Below the pieces are notes generated by a model. That model saw only the letters and a list, made by a program, of their open reading frames with translations, made no database searches and was not told the DNA's origin. Below, piece by piece: positions 17,187-26,373 of a stretch of 64,000 bases of DNA; within the stretch, counting starts at the first letter, position 1; each line of letters begins with the position of its first letter. The position numbers and the translations under genes were made by a program. Source of the stretch: JBPEWY01 sp965224095 (GTDB lineage: Bacteria; Bacteroidota; Bacteroidia; Flavobacteriales; Flavobacteriaceae); NCBI GenBank assembly GCA_965224095.1, contig OZ245039.1, positions 3,472,001-3,536,000 of the forward strand, read 5' to 3'.

Positions 17187-18716
17187 ATGCAACACAACGT
17201 ACTTATTTTGGATTTCGGATCGCAATACACACAACTGATTGCGAGACGTGTAAGAGAGTTAAATATTTATTGTGAAATTCATCCGTACAATCACTTCCCG
17301 GACGATATTTCTTCGTTTAAGGCGGTCATTCTTTCCGGTTCTCCGTTTTCGGTAAGAAGCGAGGAGGCCCCTCAACCTGATCTTTCGGAGATAAAGGGTA
17401 AAATCCCTCTATTGGCCGTTTGCTATGGAGCACAATACCTCGCACATTTTTACGGCGGCGAGGTGGCCCCGTCCAATTCCAGGGAGTATGGGCGTGCTAA
17501 CTTATCCCAAATTATTAATAACGGGCAGTTTTTTAAGGGAGTCAATATCGGATCGCAGGTGTGGATGAGCCATAGCGATACCATACAGGCCCTTCCCAGG
17601 GGCGGAATGCTTTTGGCAAGTACCCACGATGTTAAAAACGCCGCATATACTATTGAAGGCGAGGATACCTATGCCATTCAGTTTCATCCGGAAGTGTATC
17701 ATACCACAGAAGGAAAAAGAATATTGGAGAATTTTTTAGTGAATATTGCCGGAGTAAAACAAACCTGGACTCCTGATAATTTTGTAGATATCACCGTTGC
17801 CAACTTAAAAAAACAAATAGGTACAGATAAGGTAGTATTAGGCCTTTCAGGAGGCGTCGATTCAACCGTAGCTGCTGTTCTTCTCAACAAAGCCATTGGA
17901 AAACAGCTTTACTGTATTTTTGTAAATAACGGTCTATTGAGGAAAAACGAATTTACCGATGTATTAAGGCAGTATGAAGGAATGGGGCTTAACGTGAAGG
18001 GAGTAGATGCTTCGGCACGTTTTTTGAAAGCATTGGATGGTGTGGAAGATCCGGAAGAGAAAAGGAAAGCCATTGGGAATACTTTTATTGATGTTTTTGA
18101 CGATGAAGCACATCATATTGAAAATGTTACCTGGCTCGGGCAGGGAACCATTTATCCGGATGTCATAGAGTCGGTTTCAGTGAAGGGACCTTCAGCCACT
18201 ATAAAATCGCATCATAATGTCGGGGGATTACCCGATTATATGAAACTTAAAGTGGTTGAGCCTCTAAGGATGTTGTTTAAAGATGAGGTTCGCAGGGTAG
18301 GAGCTTCCATGGGAATTGATGCGGAATTACTGGGCAGACATCCTTTTCCGGGGCCTGGCCTCGCGATAAGAATCCTGGGAGATATTACAGAGGAAAAAGT
18401 GAAAATATTACAGGAAGTAGATGCAATTTTTATTAACGGCTTGAAAGCATGGGGCTTATACGATCAGGTTTGGCAGGCCGGTGCTATGTTACTCCCTGTT
18501 AACAGTGTTGGTGTTATGGGAGATGAGAGAACGTATGAGAAGTGCGTGGCATTACGTGCCGTAGAAAGTACCGATGGGATGACAGCGGATTGGGTGCATT
18601 TACCTTACGATTTTCTTCAAAAAATATCCAATACAATAATAAACAAGGTAAAAGGCGTTAATAGAGTAGTATACGATATTAGTTCAAAACCACCGGCTAC
18701 CATCGAGTGGGAGTAA
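17187..18716 (+). CDS. guaA: GMP synthase (glutamine-hydrolysing)
   Basis: A 509-residue enzyme converting XMP to GMP with glutamine and ATP. The class I amidotransferase domain has nucleophile C79 (LLAVCYGAQYL) and the His-Glu pair in IQFHPEVYHT. The ATP-pyrophosphatase domain has the P-loop LSGGVDSTVAA, and the C-terminal dimerisation domain ends DISSKPPATIEWE. I chose the ATG at 17187 because the protein then begins MQHNVLILDFGSQYTQL. An in-frame GTG at 17151 would lie upstream of the probable -7 box. The downstream LysM gene starts 11 bases after the stop. Confidence 0.97.
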   Translation: MQHNVLILDFGSQYTQLIARRVRELNIYCEIHPYNHFPDDISSFKAVILSGSPFSVRSEEAPQPDLSEIKGKIPLLAVCYGAQYLAHFYGGEVAPSNSREYGRANLSQIINNGQFFKGVNIGSQVWMSHSDTIQALPRGGMLLASTHDVKNAAYTIEGEDTYAIQFHPEVYHTTEGKRILENFLVNIAGVKQTWTPDNFVDITVANLKKQIGTDKVVLGLSGGVDSTVAAVLLNKAIGKQLYCIFVNNGLLRKNEFTDVLRQYEGMGLNVKGVDASARFLKALDGVEDPEEKRKAIGNTFIDVFDDEAHHIENVTWLGQGTIYPDVIESVSVKGPSATIKSHHNVGGLPDYMKLKVVEPLRMLFKDEVRRVGASMGIDAELLGRHPFPGPGLAIRILGDITEEKVKILQEVDAIFINGLKAWGLYDQVWQAGAMLLPVNSVGVMGDERTYEKCVALRAVESTDGMTADWVHLPYDFLQKISNTIINKVKGVNRVVYDISSKPPATIEWE

Positions 18717-18727
18717 AAGAGACATAT

Positions 18728-20845
18728 ATGAAGAAAATATTTATAGTAGGATTATTTCTTATAAGTTGTGCGGCTTTTGCATTTCAGCAAACCGCAATTA
18801 AGCACAAAGTCCAAGAAGGTGAAACCGTCGAAAATATCGCTAAAAAATATCGGGTAACCCCGTACGATATAATTCGGTTAAATCCGGATGTAAGAAATGG
18901 TTTGGAAGTAGGAACTGTACTGATCATCGGATCAGCTTCTCCGGAAAAAGACAAAGATACCACGGTCGAACCATCGGTAAACAAGCAAACCCGCCAGCCT
19001 TACGGGTTTATCAGACATAAAGTAAAAAGGAAAGAAACCTTATTCAGTCTATCCAGGAAATATCGGGTTACTCAGGATGAAATAAAACGCTATAACCGGG
19101 AATTGTATTCAAGGAATCTTAAAAAAGGGATGCGTTTGCAGATTCCGAAGTTTAGGAATCCGCTCCCTCCAAAAAACGATATGGCTTTAAGGAAAGATTC
19201 TCTTGAAATCTATATCGTTCAGCCCAAGGAAACCAGATGGAGCATTGCTCATAAATACGGGATAAGCGTTGACAGCCTGCACAGATTGAATCCGGAAATG
19301 AAAGAAATTATTGAGGTAGGCGAGCAATTAAAACTGCCAAAAATGGTTTCGTCAGACTCTTTAAGCTCAAAGGCTTTTAAAGAATATATTGTGCCTCCAA
19401 AGCAAACCATGTATAGCCTTACCAGGGAACTGGAGTTAACACAACACGAACTCGAAGCGCTTAACCCCGCTCTTAAAGATGTTGGATTACAAAGCGGAAT
19501 GGTTTTAAAAATACCTAATCGCGAAGTCCGGGAAAAATTGGTGAATGCGGATAATTATGTTTTTTATGAGGTAAAACCTAAAGAAGGATTTTACCGACTT
19601 AAGATAAAATTAGGAGCTTCCAGAGATGAGCTGGAAACGTGGAACCCTTCGCTTAAAGAAAAGGGCCTGATAGCAGGCATGATTTTAAAAATGCCTAAAG
19701 ACAGGGGTGCTGGATTCGACATTCGAAATTCGGTAATTATCGAAAAATTTGATCTTCGCGACAGTATTAAAATGGGTGCCAGGGCTCATATCTCTTTTGT
19801 ACTTCCGTTTCGGTTGAAGAATATTGATTTTGATTCATTGGCTTCTACCAAGAAACGCATTCAAAAAGATAATGCTACCATGTATGCCGTAGATTTTTAT
19901 TCCGGAGCGTTAATGGCACTAGATTCGATTAAAAAATTAGGCATTTCCGTAAATGTTACAACATTTGATAGTGAAGCGAGTAAAAATAAAGTGCGCAAGA
20001 TTGCGGAAGAATATAATTTTTCCAATACGCAGGCCGTAATTGGCCCTATTTATCCCGATGCCTTTAACGAATTGGCAAAAAGCCTGAAAGATCTAAGGAT
20101 TCCCATTTTTTCACCTTTGACCAATAGTAAGATTAATGTGGAGGAGAACGTGTTTTTAACCGTACCAACCAGTGAATCGCTAAGAGATTTGATGATACAC
20201 TATATAAAACAGAATATAGGGGAGGGTAAACTGTTTATTATTGCCGATGAAGTAAATATGGCAACGAGGGAAAAATTACTTCAATATTTTCCGGAAGCAG
20301 AGGTAATTGAGCCGGCCAGCAATTTATTTATAAAAATGGAGGATATTGAGCCGTTACTGTCAGATGAACAGGAAAACTGGTTTGTTGTTGAAGCGGGAAG
20401 CGAGGCTTTGCTTGCCAATGTTACCTCGGTACTTAACTCGGTAAACTCAGGAAAGCGCCGTATAAAAATGTTTACTACCTATCGGTCTAAAATATACGAT
20501 AGCGAAAACATTTCCAATATTTATCTTTCCAGATTGAATTTTCATTACCCGCAAACCGATGGTATCGCCTCTGACAATGATACCTTTGTAAAAAACTATA
20601 GGTCTAAATATGGCTTTGTTCCTAACAGATATGCTACTCGTGGCTTTGACATAACTTTTGATGTTCTGTTGAAACTTGCATACGATCCCGATTTTTATAC
20701 GGTTTCAAGAAAAGTGGGAGAAACTGCCTATGTGGAGAACAAATTTAGTTACAATAAAAAGTTTTTTTCCGGATATTACAATACCTCGGGTCATATAATG
20801 ATGTATGAGAATATGGAAATTAAGGAAGCTCCCAATGCGAAGTAG
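18728..20845 (+). CDS. Five-LysM protein with periplasmic-binding-like domain
   Basis: A 705-residue exported protein. A signal peptide (about 1-19) is followed by five LysM peptidoglycan-binding repeats at about 24-68, 96-141, 160-205, 217-263 and 278-325, each with an [E/K]-T-x-x-[SN]-[IL]-type core. A type 1 periplasmic-binding-like domain fills about 350-690 (ISFVLPFRL, AVIGPIYPDAFNEL, IPIFSPLTNSKI). Similar fusions follow guaA in other Flavobacteriia. The architecture suggests a cell-wall-tethered sensor or a regulator of peptidoglycan synthases, by analogy with LpoA, but this is inference. I used the ATG at 18728, which gives a clean signal peptide; an in-frame GTG overlapping guaA was rejected. 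Confidence 0.88.
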   Translation: MKKIFIVGLFLISCAAFAFQQTAIKHKVQEGETVENIAKKYRVTPYDIIRLNPDVRNGLEVGTVLIIGSASPEKDKDTTVEPSVNKQTRQPYGFIRHKVKRKETLFSLSRKYRVTQDEIKRYNRELYSRNLKKGMRLQIPKFRNPLPPKNDMALRKDSLEIYIVQPKETRWSIAHKYGISVDSLHRLNPEMKEIIEVGEQLKLPKMVSSDSLSSKAFKEYIVPPKQTMYSLTRELELTQHELEALNPALKDVGLQSGMVLKIPNREVREKLVNADNYVFYEVKPKEGFYRLKIKLGASRDELETWNPSLKEKGLIAGMILKMPKDRGAGFDIRNSVIIEKFDLRDSIKMGARAHISFVLPFRLKNIDFDSLASTKKRIQKDNATMYAVDFYSGALMALDSIKKLGISVNVTTFDSEASKNKVRKIAEEYNFSNTQAVIGPIYPDAFNELAKSLKDLRIPIFSPLTNSKINVEENVFLTVPTSESLRDLMIHYIKQNIGEGKLFIIADEVNMATREKLLQYFPEAEVIEPASNLFIKMEDIEPLLSDEQENWFVVEAGSEALLANVTSVLNSVNSGKRRIKMFTTYRSKIYDSENISNIYLSRLNFHYPQTDGIASDNDTFVKNYRSKYGFVPNRYATRGFDITFDVLLKLAYDPDFYTVSRKVGETAYVENKFSYNKKFFSGYYNTSGHIMMYENMEIKEAPNAK

Positions 20846-20945
20846 ATTCTTTGGTTTTCAGTGTTATACATAATTTCCACTTCAGAAAATAATTTGCGGT
20901 TTTTTCTGTTTACATAGTACCTGAATGTAACTAATACCTGCAAAT

Positions 20946-21467
20946 ATGAAGAAAAGCGTAGGGGTCATCTTGTTGATTGCGGTTTCTTTTTCCTTCGTAG
21001 GAGAGGACGAAACCATCGCCTGGAATGATGTATATCATCTTACATGGTCCGATTTCAGAGGAAAGCCAAATTACGATACCGATGCCGCTGCTGTTACAGC
21101 CAGCGGGATTTCATATACACTTGCTGCTACACTAATTAATAAGAAAGCTAAAGTAGATTGTAAAGTCAATGCTTTTTTTTACCCGGAACGTTCCTGGTAT
21201 AAAAAGGAACTTTCCGATAGCGTGATTCTTTCGCATGAACGCCTCCATTTCGATATTACCGAATTATATGCCCGAAAGATGAGGAGTATTATAAATAGTA
21301 AAGAATTTGATCATCACGTTAAAAGTTCCATCAGGAAAATATATAGAGAGATAAACACGGAATTAGACAGTATGCAACAAGCCTATGATGCCGCTACAGA
21401 TTATTCGAGAAACCTGGAACAACAAATACAGTGGGAGCAGTATATTTCATCACTTTTAATCCAATAA
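20946..21467 (+). CDS. DUF922 protein with HExxH motif (predicted metalloprotease-like)
   Basis: A 173-residue exported protein (signal peptide about 1-19, no lipobox). It matches DUF922: LTWSDFRGKP near 28-37, WYKKELSDSVILSHERLHFD near 81-100 and ITELYARKMR after it. SHERLHFD contains an HExxH zinc-binding pattern (HERLH) with Glu a few residues downstream, so a peptidase activity is plausible but not shown. The helical C-terminus (110-173) is charged. It is convergent with the lipoprotein gene at 21512, with a shared hairpin between them. Confidence 0.8.
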   Translation: MKKSVGVILLIAVSFSFVGEDETIAWNDVYHLTWSDFRGKPNYDTDAAAVTASGISYTLAATLINKKAKVDCKVNAFFYPERSWYKKELSDSVILSHERLHFDITELYARKMRSIINSKEFDHHVKSSIRKIYREINTELDSMQQAYDAATDYSRNLEQQIQWEQYISSLLIQ

Positions 21468-21491
21468 AAAACCGGCATGAAAGCCGGTTAT
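21464..21491. terminator. Hairpin terminator between convergent genes
   Basis: A perfect 7-base stem (21470-21476 with 21483-21489) has loop ATGAAA. On the minus strand it is followed by a run of six T, so it is a strong terminator for the lipoprotein gene at 21512. On the plus strand the trailing tract (ATATAATT) is weaker. Confidence 0.75.
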
Positions 21492-21511
21492 ATAATTAAA
21501 GAAATATACGA

Positions 21512-22057
21512 TTACTTCGCAAAGTGATAAAAAACCGAAGCCTCAGCCTCTACTTCATACCCACTAATTAACAGAGGTTCGTTGATTAGCTGTTTCAATA
21601 TTAACGACTTATCGGTTAGCTCAACAATTTCAAAGGCCAATTCAAGACCTAAGGAGTCCTCGGCCGGTATAAAGACAATTCCTGAGGTTTCAGAAAATTC
21701 CCAGCTACCCGCGTCGTAATAAAGGTTTTCAACAACCTGCTCAAACGTATTTACAACCTGATTTCCCTGTTTTAAAGTATATATCATGGTAAACCCGCCA
21801 TTACTTTCAACCGTGTTTGGATCTTTACCTATAATTAATGTGGTATTCTCATCTTTACTCGATACCGATAGCAGCGTTTCTGCAGTGAGTTCTCCACTGG
21901 AAAATCTTGCCACGCCCTCATCAGAATCCACCATGGTCAGATTCCATGCTCCGGAAATTTCGGCAACATCCACTATTTTTTCTTCTCCTTCATCATTGGT
22001 GCAACCTATTAATAAACACAACAGGGGTAATAGCACCATAGGTTTTAATAATTTCAT
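21512..22057 (-). CDS. Lipocalin-like lipoprotein of unknown function
   Basis: A 181-residue protein with a lipoprotein signal (LLCLLIGC, lipid Cys near residue 19) and an acidic NDEGEE stretch right after the Cys, like surface-lipoprotein export signals of Bacteroidota. The body starts ISGAWNLTMVDSDEG, a typical opening of lipocalin-like Bacteroidota lipoproteins, and is beta-rich up to EASVFYHFAK. I cannot assign a ligand. It is transcribed away from pyrG, with a 264-base divergent region between them. Confidence 0.75.
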   Translation of the reverse strand: MKLLKPMVLLPLLCLLIGCTNDEGEEKIVDVAEISGAWNLTMVDSDEGVARFSSGELTAETLLSVSSKDENTTLIIGKDPNTVESNGGFTMIYTLKQGNQVVNTFEQVVENLYYDAGSWEFSETSGIVFIPAEDSLGLELAFEIVELTDKSLILKQLINEPLLISGYEVEAEASVFYHFAK

Positions 22058-22262
22058 ACGGGTCTCTAAATTTATTGGGTTAAGTAATAGCCATTTTAAA
22101 ACCTGAAACTGGAAACCTGAAAATAAGGATGCCGATTAGATTCCAGGGGGCAATTAAAATAGGCCTTTAATTATCCTTACGAGAAACACAGTAAAATTGG
22201 ATTACGGAGGTGAAGCTTTTTTTAAATTTAACATGAGTTATGGATATAAAAAGCTACATTTT

Positions 22263-22293
22263 TTCCATTATCTCTTATCAATTTGTATTTTTG
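22263..22293 (+). promoter_or_regulatory. Putative pyrG promoter
   Basis: TTC at 22263-22265, a 20-base spacer and a perfect TAnnTTTG box (TATTTTTG) at 22286-22293, 28 bases before the pyrG ATG. The rest of the divergent region 22058-22262 shows nothing else I can support. Confidence 0.45.
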
Positions 22294-22321
22294 TGCGCGT
22301 TAACAACACAACGCAACTTTC

Positions 22322-23956
22322 ATGGCAACTACCAAATATGTTTTTGTAACGGGAGGTGTTACCTCTTCCCTGGGGAAGGGTATTATAGCAGCCTCTCTGG
22401 CTAAATTGTTACAGGCCCGTGGTTATAAAACCACCATACAGAAACTGGATCCGTATATTAATGTAGATCCCGGAACACTCAATCCCTATGAACACGGAGA
22501 ATGTTATGTAACCGATGACGGAGCCGAAACGGATTTGGATTTAGGGCATTACGAACGTTTTCTCAATGTCAGGACTTCCCAGGCAAATAATGTAACTACG
22601 GGGAGGATTTATCAGAGCGTAATAGAAAAAGAACGCCGAGGCGAATTTCTTGGAAAAACGGTTCAGGTAGTTCCCCATATTACCAATGAAATAAAAGAGC
22701 GAATTCAGATATTGGGGAACAGCGGTGAATACGATATTGTTATTACTGAAATTGGCGGTACAGTAGGCGATATTGAGTCGCTGCCCTATATAGAAGCGGT
22801 TCGTCAATTGTTATGGGAATTGGGTGATAACAATGCTATTGTAGTGCATTTAACACTGGTGCCCTTTTTATCGGCAGCGGGAGAACTGAAAACAAAACCC
22901 ACCCAGCATTCGGTTAAGACCTTAATGGAAAGTGGGATAAAAGCTGATATATTGGTATGCAGAACGGAGCATGAGTTATCAGACGATTTAAGAGATAAAT
23001 TAGCGCTGTTTTGCAATGTAAAAAGAGAAGCCGTTATCCAGTCAATAGATGCCGATACTATTTACAATGTTCCTAATATGATGCTGGAAGAGGGACTCGA
23101 TACCGTAGCACTGAAAAAACTTGCCCTGCCTGATGGCGGACAACCTGATTTAACGGGATGGAATACCTTTATCGATCGATATAAAAATCCGAAGCATACG
23201 GTAAAAATCGGACTGATCGGAAAATATGTAGAGCTTCAGGATTCCTATAAATCTATTCTGGAAGCCTTTATTCATGCAGGTGCGGAAAATGAGGTGAAAG
23301 TAGAAGTACAGAGTATTCATTCGGAATACATAAATGAAGATGTTTTGCAGAATAAAATTGCACATCTAGACGGGGTGTTGGTGGCTCCCGGTTTTGGAGA
23401 GCGTGGAGTGGAAGGTAAAATCGAAGCCATTCGATATGCCAGGGAGCATGGAATTCCGTTTCTGGGGATTTGTCTGGGGATGCAAATGGCAGTAATTGAG
23501 TTTTCGAGAAACGTACTCGGACTACAATCGGCAAATTCCACCGAAATGAACCCTGAGACTCCTTACCCGGTTATAGACCTGATGGAAGACCAAAAAACAA
23601 TTACCAATAAAGGAGGAACCATGCGACTGGGAGCCTGGGAATGTCATTTAAAAAATGGAAGCAGGGCAGCATCTATTTATCAGAATGAGCTTATTTCCGA
23701 ACGACATAGACATCGGTACGAGTTTAATAATGATTTTAAGGAACAAATTGAGGCAGCAGGAATGACTGCCACCGGATTAAATCCGGAAACTGGTTTGGTG
23801 GAAATAATTGAACTACCGGAACACCCCTGGTTTATGGGAGTTCAATATCATCCTGAATATAAAAGTACCGTAGCCGAACCCCATCCTTTGTTTGTGGCTT
23901 TTGTCAGGGCTTCCCTGACATACAAAAAGAAGAAAAGCAATGCCACTTTGGCATAA
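22322..23956 (+). CDS. pyrG: CTP synthase
   Basis: A 544-residue enzyme that aminates UTP to CTP with glutamine and ATP. The synthase domain opens TKYVFVTGGVTSSLGKGI, with a P-loop-like GKG and DPYINVDPGTLNPYEHGE. The glutamine amidotransferase domain has the nucleophile Cys in FLGICLGMQMAV and the His-Glu pair in YHPEYKS. The length is normal. It has its own promoter-like element and a terminator at 23995, before yidC. The pyrG-yidC order is common in Flavobacteriia. Confidence 0.98.
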   Translation: MATTKYVFVTGGVTSSLGKGIIAASLAKLLQARGYKTTIQKLDPYINVDPGTLNPYEHGECYVTDDGAETDLDLGHYERFLNVRTSQANNVTTGRIYQSVIEKERRGEFLGKTVQVVPHITNEIKERIQILGNSGEYDIVITEIGGTVGDIESLPYIEAVRQLLWELGDNNAIVVHLTLVPFLSAAGELKTKPTQHSVKTLMESGIKADILVCRTEHELSDDLRDKLALFCNVKREAVIQSIDADTIYNVPNMMLEEGLDTVALKKLALPDGGQPDLTGWNTFIDRYKNPKHTVKIGLIGKYVELQDSYKSILEAFIHAGAENEVKVEVQSIHSEYINEDVLQNKIAHLDGVLVAPGFGERGVEGKIEAIRYAREHGIPFLGICLGMQMAVIEFSRNVLGLQSANSTEMNPETPYPVIDLMEDQKTITNKGGTMRLGAWECHLKNGSRAASIYQNELISERHRHRYEFNNDFKEQIEAAGMTATGLNPETGLVEIIELPEHPWFMGVQYHPEYKSTVAEPHPLFVAFVRASLTYKKKKSNATLA

Positions 23957-23994
23957 ATTCCTTTTTTGGATTTATCTTTGCTGGATTGCTTATT

Positions 23995-24018
23995 GCCCAA
24001 TATTTGTTGGGCTTTTTA
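23995..24018 (+). terminator. Intrinsic terminator between pyrG and yidC
   Basis: GCCCAA at 23995-24000 pairs with TTGGGC at 24007-24012 around the loop TATTTG, followed by TTTTT. It lies only 20 bases before the yidC start, so yidC expression must depend on read-through or on a promoter between the hairpin and the gene. Confidence 0.75.
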
Positions 24019-24037
24019 TTGAGAGAAATACATATTC

Positions 24038-25924
24038 ATGGAAGACGAGAAAAAATTAGATTTTAATTCCATTTTAGGTTTTGCACTTATCGGAGTGATC
24101 CTGATGTGGGTCATGTATCAAAACCAACCTACACCGGAAGAAATAGAAGCACAAAAAGCGAAACAACAGGAACAGGTAGATACGGTTAAACAACAGGAAC
24201 CCGTAACTAGCCATCAACAGGAGGTTAAAACAGATCTCACCGATTCTGTAGCACTTGAACAGTATAAAGGTAGTCTCGGAGCTTTTGCCTATTCGGCAAC
24301 CTTGCCATCTGCTTCAGACAAAACCGTAGAAATTGAAAATAACCTGATAAAATTCAAGATCAGTAATAAAGGAGGGGAAATAGTCGAAGCCAAAATGAAA
24401 AACTTTGTTACATTCGATTCCCTACCGGTTTATCTTATTAAAGATGGCAATGCGTCTTTTGATATAAGTTTTGGAACTTCCGATAACAGGACGCTCAATA
24501 CCAGGGATTTGTATTTCCAGCCTTCAATTTCCAAAAATGGCGATAATCAGATACTTTCTATGAAATTGAAAGTATCCGAAAATCAATTTCTGGAGTATCG
24601 ATATGAGTTAAAACCTGATGATTATATGGTGGGCTTTACCGTAAGATCGCAAGGACTTGGAAACATCCTTAATCAGTCTCAACCGGCAGTCTTAAACTGG
24701 AAGCTAAAATCTTTCCGTCGGGCGAAAAGTATCAGTTATGAAAATCGTTATACCGAATTGGTGTATGAATACGAAGACGGAAAAGACGATTATCTCGGTC
24801 AACGCGCACATACGGAGGATGAAGCAGTCAGCGTTACCTATGCTGCGTATAAACAACATTTCTTTTCCTCGATACTATTAACCGATAAAGCTTTTAAAAC
24901 GGCAAAATTTGTTTCGGAAAACCTTGTTGAAGATGAGGAGAAAGACACGTTGTTTACCAAGAGCTTTGCAGTTACGGCTCCGTTGGAAATAAACAGCGGG
25001 GATATAAACTATACCATGGATTGGTATCACGGGCCATCCGATTTCAAAATACTGAACTCTTACGATAGAAATCTCGATGAGGTAATTCCGTTGGGATGGG
25101 GAATTTTTGGTTGGATTAACCGCTATGTGTTGATCCCGCTTTTTGGATTCCTTAGTTCCTTCCTGCCATACGGTTTTGCTATTATTGCCATGACGGTTTT
25201 GGTACGAATTGCTTTGTCGCCTGTTACGTATAAATCATACTTGTCTCAGGCAAAAATGAAAATAATTCGACCTGAGGTGAACGAGATAAATGCCAAGTAT
25301 AAAGACAATGCCATGAAAAAGCAACAGGAGACCATGAAGTTGTACAGCAAGGCCGGAGTTAGTCCGATGGCTGGTTGTATCCCGGCACTACTTCAACTCC
25401 CGGTTTTTTATGCCCTGTTTATGTTCTTTCCGTCGGCTTTCGTATTACGGCAAAAGAGTTTTCTATGGGCCGAAGACCTATCGTCTTACGATGTAATTGC
25501 CAAACTCCCCTTTCATATTCCGTTTTATGGAAATCACGTGAGCCTGTTTCCCATCCTGGCATCGGTAGCGATCTTTTTCTATATGCGAATGACGACAGGG
25601 CAACAAATGGCGGCACAGCAACCGGCCCAGGAAGGGATGCCCGATATGAGTAAGATGATGAAGTATATGATGTACATCTCTCCGTTAATGATGCTGTTCT
25701 TCTTTAATAATTATGCCAGTGGATTGAGTTTGTATTATTTTGTGTCCAACCTGATTACAATTGGTATTATGCTGGTTATTAAAAATTATATTCTGGACGA
25801 AGATAAAATCCATGCACAGATACAGGAGAATAAGAAAAAACCGAAAAAAGAAAACAAGTTTCAGCGTAAAATGCGTGAAATGATGGAGCAAGCTGAGGCT
25901 CAGAAAAAAGCGGGTAAAAGGTAA
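24038..25924 (+). CDS. yidC: Membrane protein insertase YidC
   Basis: A 628-residue inner-membrane insertase for membrane-protein biogenesis. TM1 lies at about 10-24, followed by a Gln/Lys/Glu-rich linker and a large periplasmic beta domain (about 80-350). The conserved core TMs follow, starting WINRYVLIPLFGFLSSF. The cytoplasmic SQAKMKIIRPEVNEINAKYK and MAGCIPALLQLPVFYALFMF segments are visible. The C-terminus is very basic (KKPKKENKFQRKMRE), as expected for ribosome contact. A strong terminator follows at 25987. Confidence 0.97.
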   Translation: MEDEKKLDFNSILGFALIGVILMWVMYQNQPTPEEIEAQKAKQQEQVDTVKQQEPVTSHQQEVKTDLTDSVALEQYKGSLGAFAYSATLPSASDKTVEIENNLIKFKISNKGGEIVEAKMKNFVTFDSLPVYLIKDGNASFDISFGTSDNRTLNTRDLYFQPSISKNGDNQILSMKLKVSENQFLEYRYELKPDDYMVGFTVRSQGLGNILNQSQPAVLNWKLKSFRRAKSISYENRYTELVYEYEDGKDDYLGQRAHTEDEAVSVTYAAYKQHFFSSILLTDKAFKTAKFVSENLVEDEEKDTLFTKSFAVTAPLEINSGDINYTMDWYHGPSDFKILNSYDRNLDEVIPLGWGIFGWINRYVLIPLFGFLSSFLPYGFAIIAMTVLVRIALSPVTYKSYLSQAKMKIIRPEVNEINAKYKDNAMKKQQETMKLYSKAGVSPMAGCIPALLQLPVFYALFMFFPSAFVLRQKSFLWAEDLSSYDVIAKLPFHIPFYGNHVSLFPILASVAIFFYMRMTTGQQMAAQQPAQEGMPDMSKMMKYMMYISPLMMLFFFNNYASGLSLYYFVSNLITIGIMLVIKNYILDEDKIHAQIQENKKKPKKENKFQRKMREMMEQAEAQKKAGKR

Positions 25925-25986
25925 GGCAAAAATATTGTTTGTGCAGATTTATCTTACGAATCGCAATTTACCCTTATAAATAATTG

Positions 25987-26024
25987 AAAATGAGAGACAT
26001 TCTGTGCAGGATGTCTCTCATTTT
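25987..26024. terminator. Strong bidirectional terminator after yidC
   Basis: A 17-base inverted repeat (25987-26003 with 26008-26024, one G-T pair) has loop GTGC and A4/T4 ends. It closes the yidC transcript. The remaining sequence up to the repeat-protein gene at 26374 holds only a doubtful small reading frame (26127-26363) and no clear promoter. Confidence 0.85.
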
Positions 26025-26126
26025 ATAGATGATTTCATACACTTTATCGAATAAAGGAAAAACCCCCTTTTTTATTATTAAAATTTTGGTGAAATTTAAT
26101 GTACTGGAAATTAGGCTGTTATTCAT

Positions 26127-26363
26127 ATGTCTGATAGATTAAAAAATAGATCTTTAATTGCCTGTTTAGGTAATGTACTTCCCCCTTATTTAAGGCCCCT
26201 TAATATTTGTGAATTTGATGATAAATTCACAATTGATCCGAATAGTTGCTTAAATACTTCCCCGGTTTCAGAAGCGACTAAACAAATAATAGAATTAATT
26301 ATTGAGTGCTGCCCTGGATTAATTATCAGCTTTCCAAAGTGTTATGGTAGAGTAACTAACTAA
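26127..26363 (+). CDS. Possible small protein of unknown function (doubtful)
   Basis: A 78-codon ATG-started frame in the gap between yidC and the repeat protein, ending 10 bases before the next start. The translation (starting MSDRLKNRSLIACLGNVL) has five Cys and a hydrophobic C-terminal patch (LIIECCPGLIISF). It does not resemble any family I know. No TAnnTTTG box or signal peptide supports it. It may be chance; it is listed because it fills an otherwise empty interval on the coding strand. Confidence 0.22.
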   Translation: MSDRLKNRSLIACLGNVLPPYLRPLNICEFDDKFTIDPNSCLNTSPVSEATKQIIELIIECCPGLIISFPKCYGRVTN

Positions 26364-26373
26364 TATATTCACT

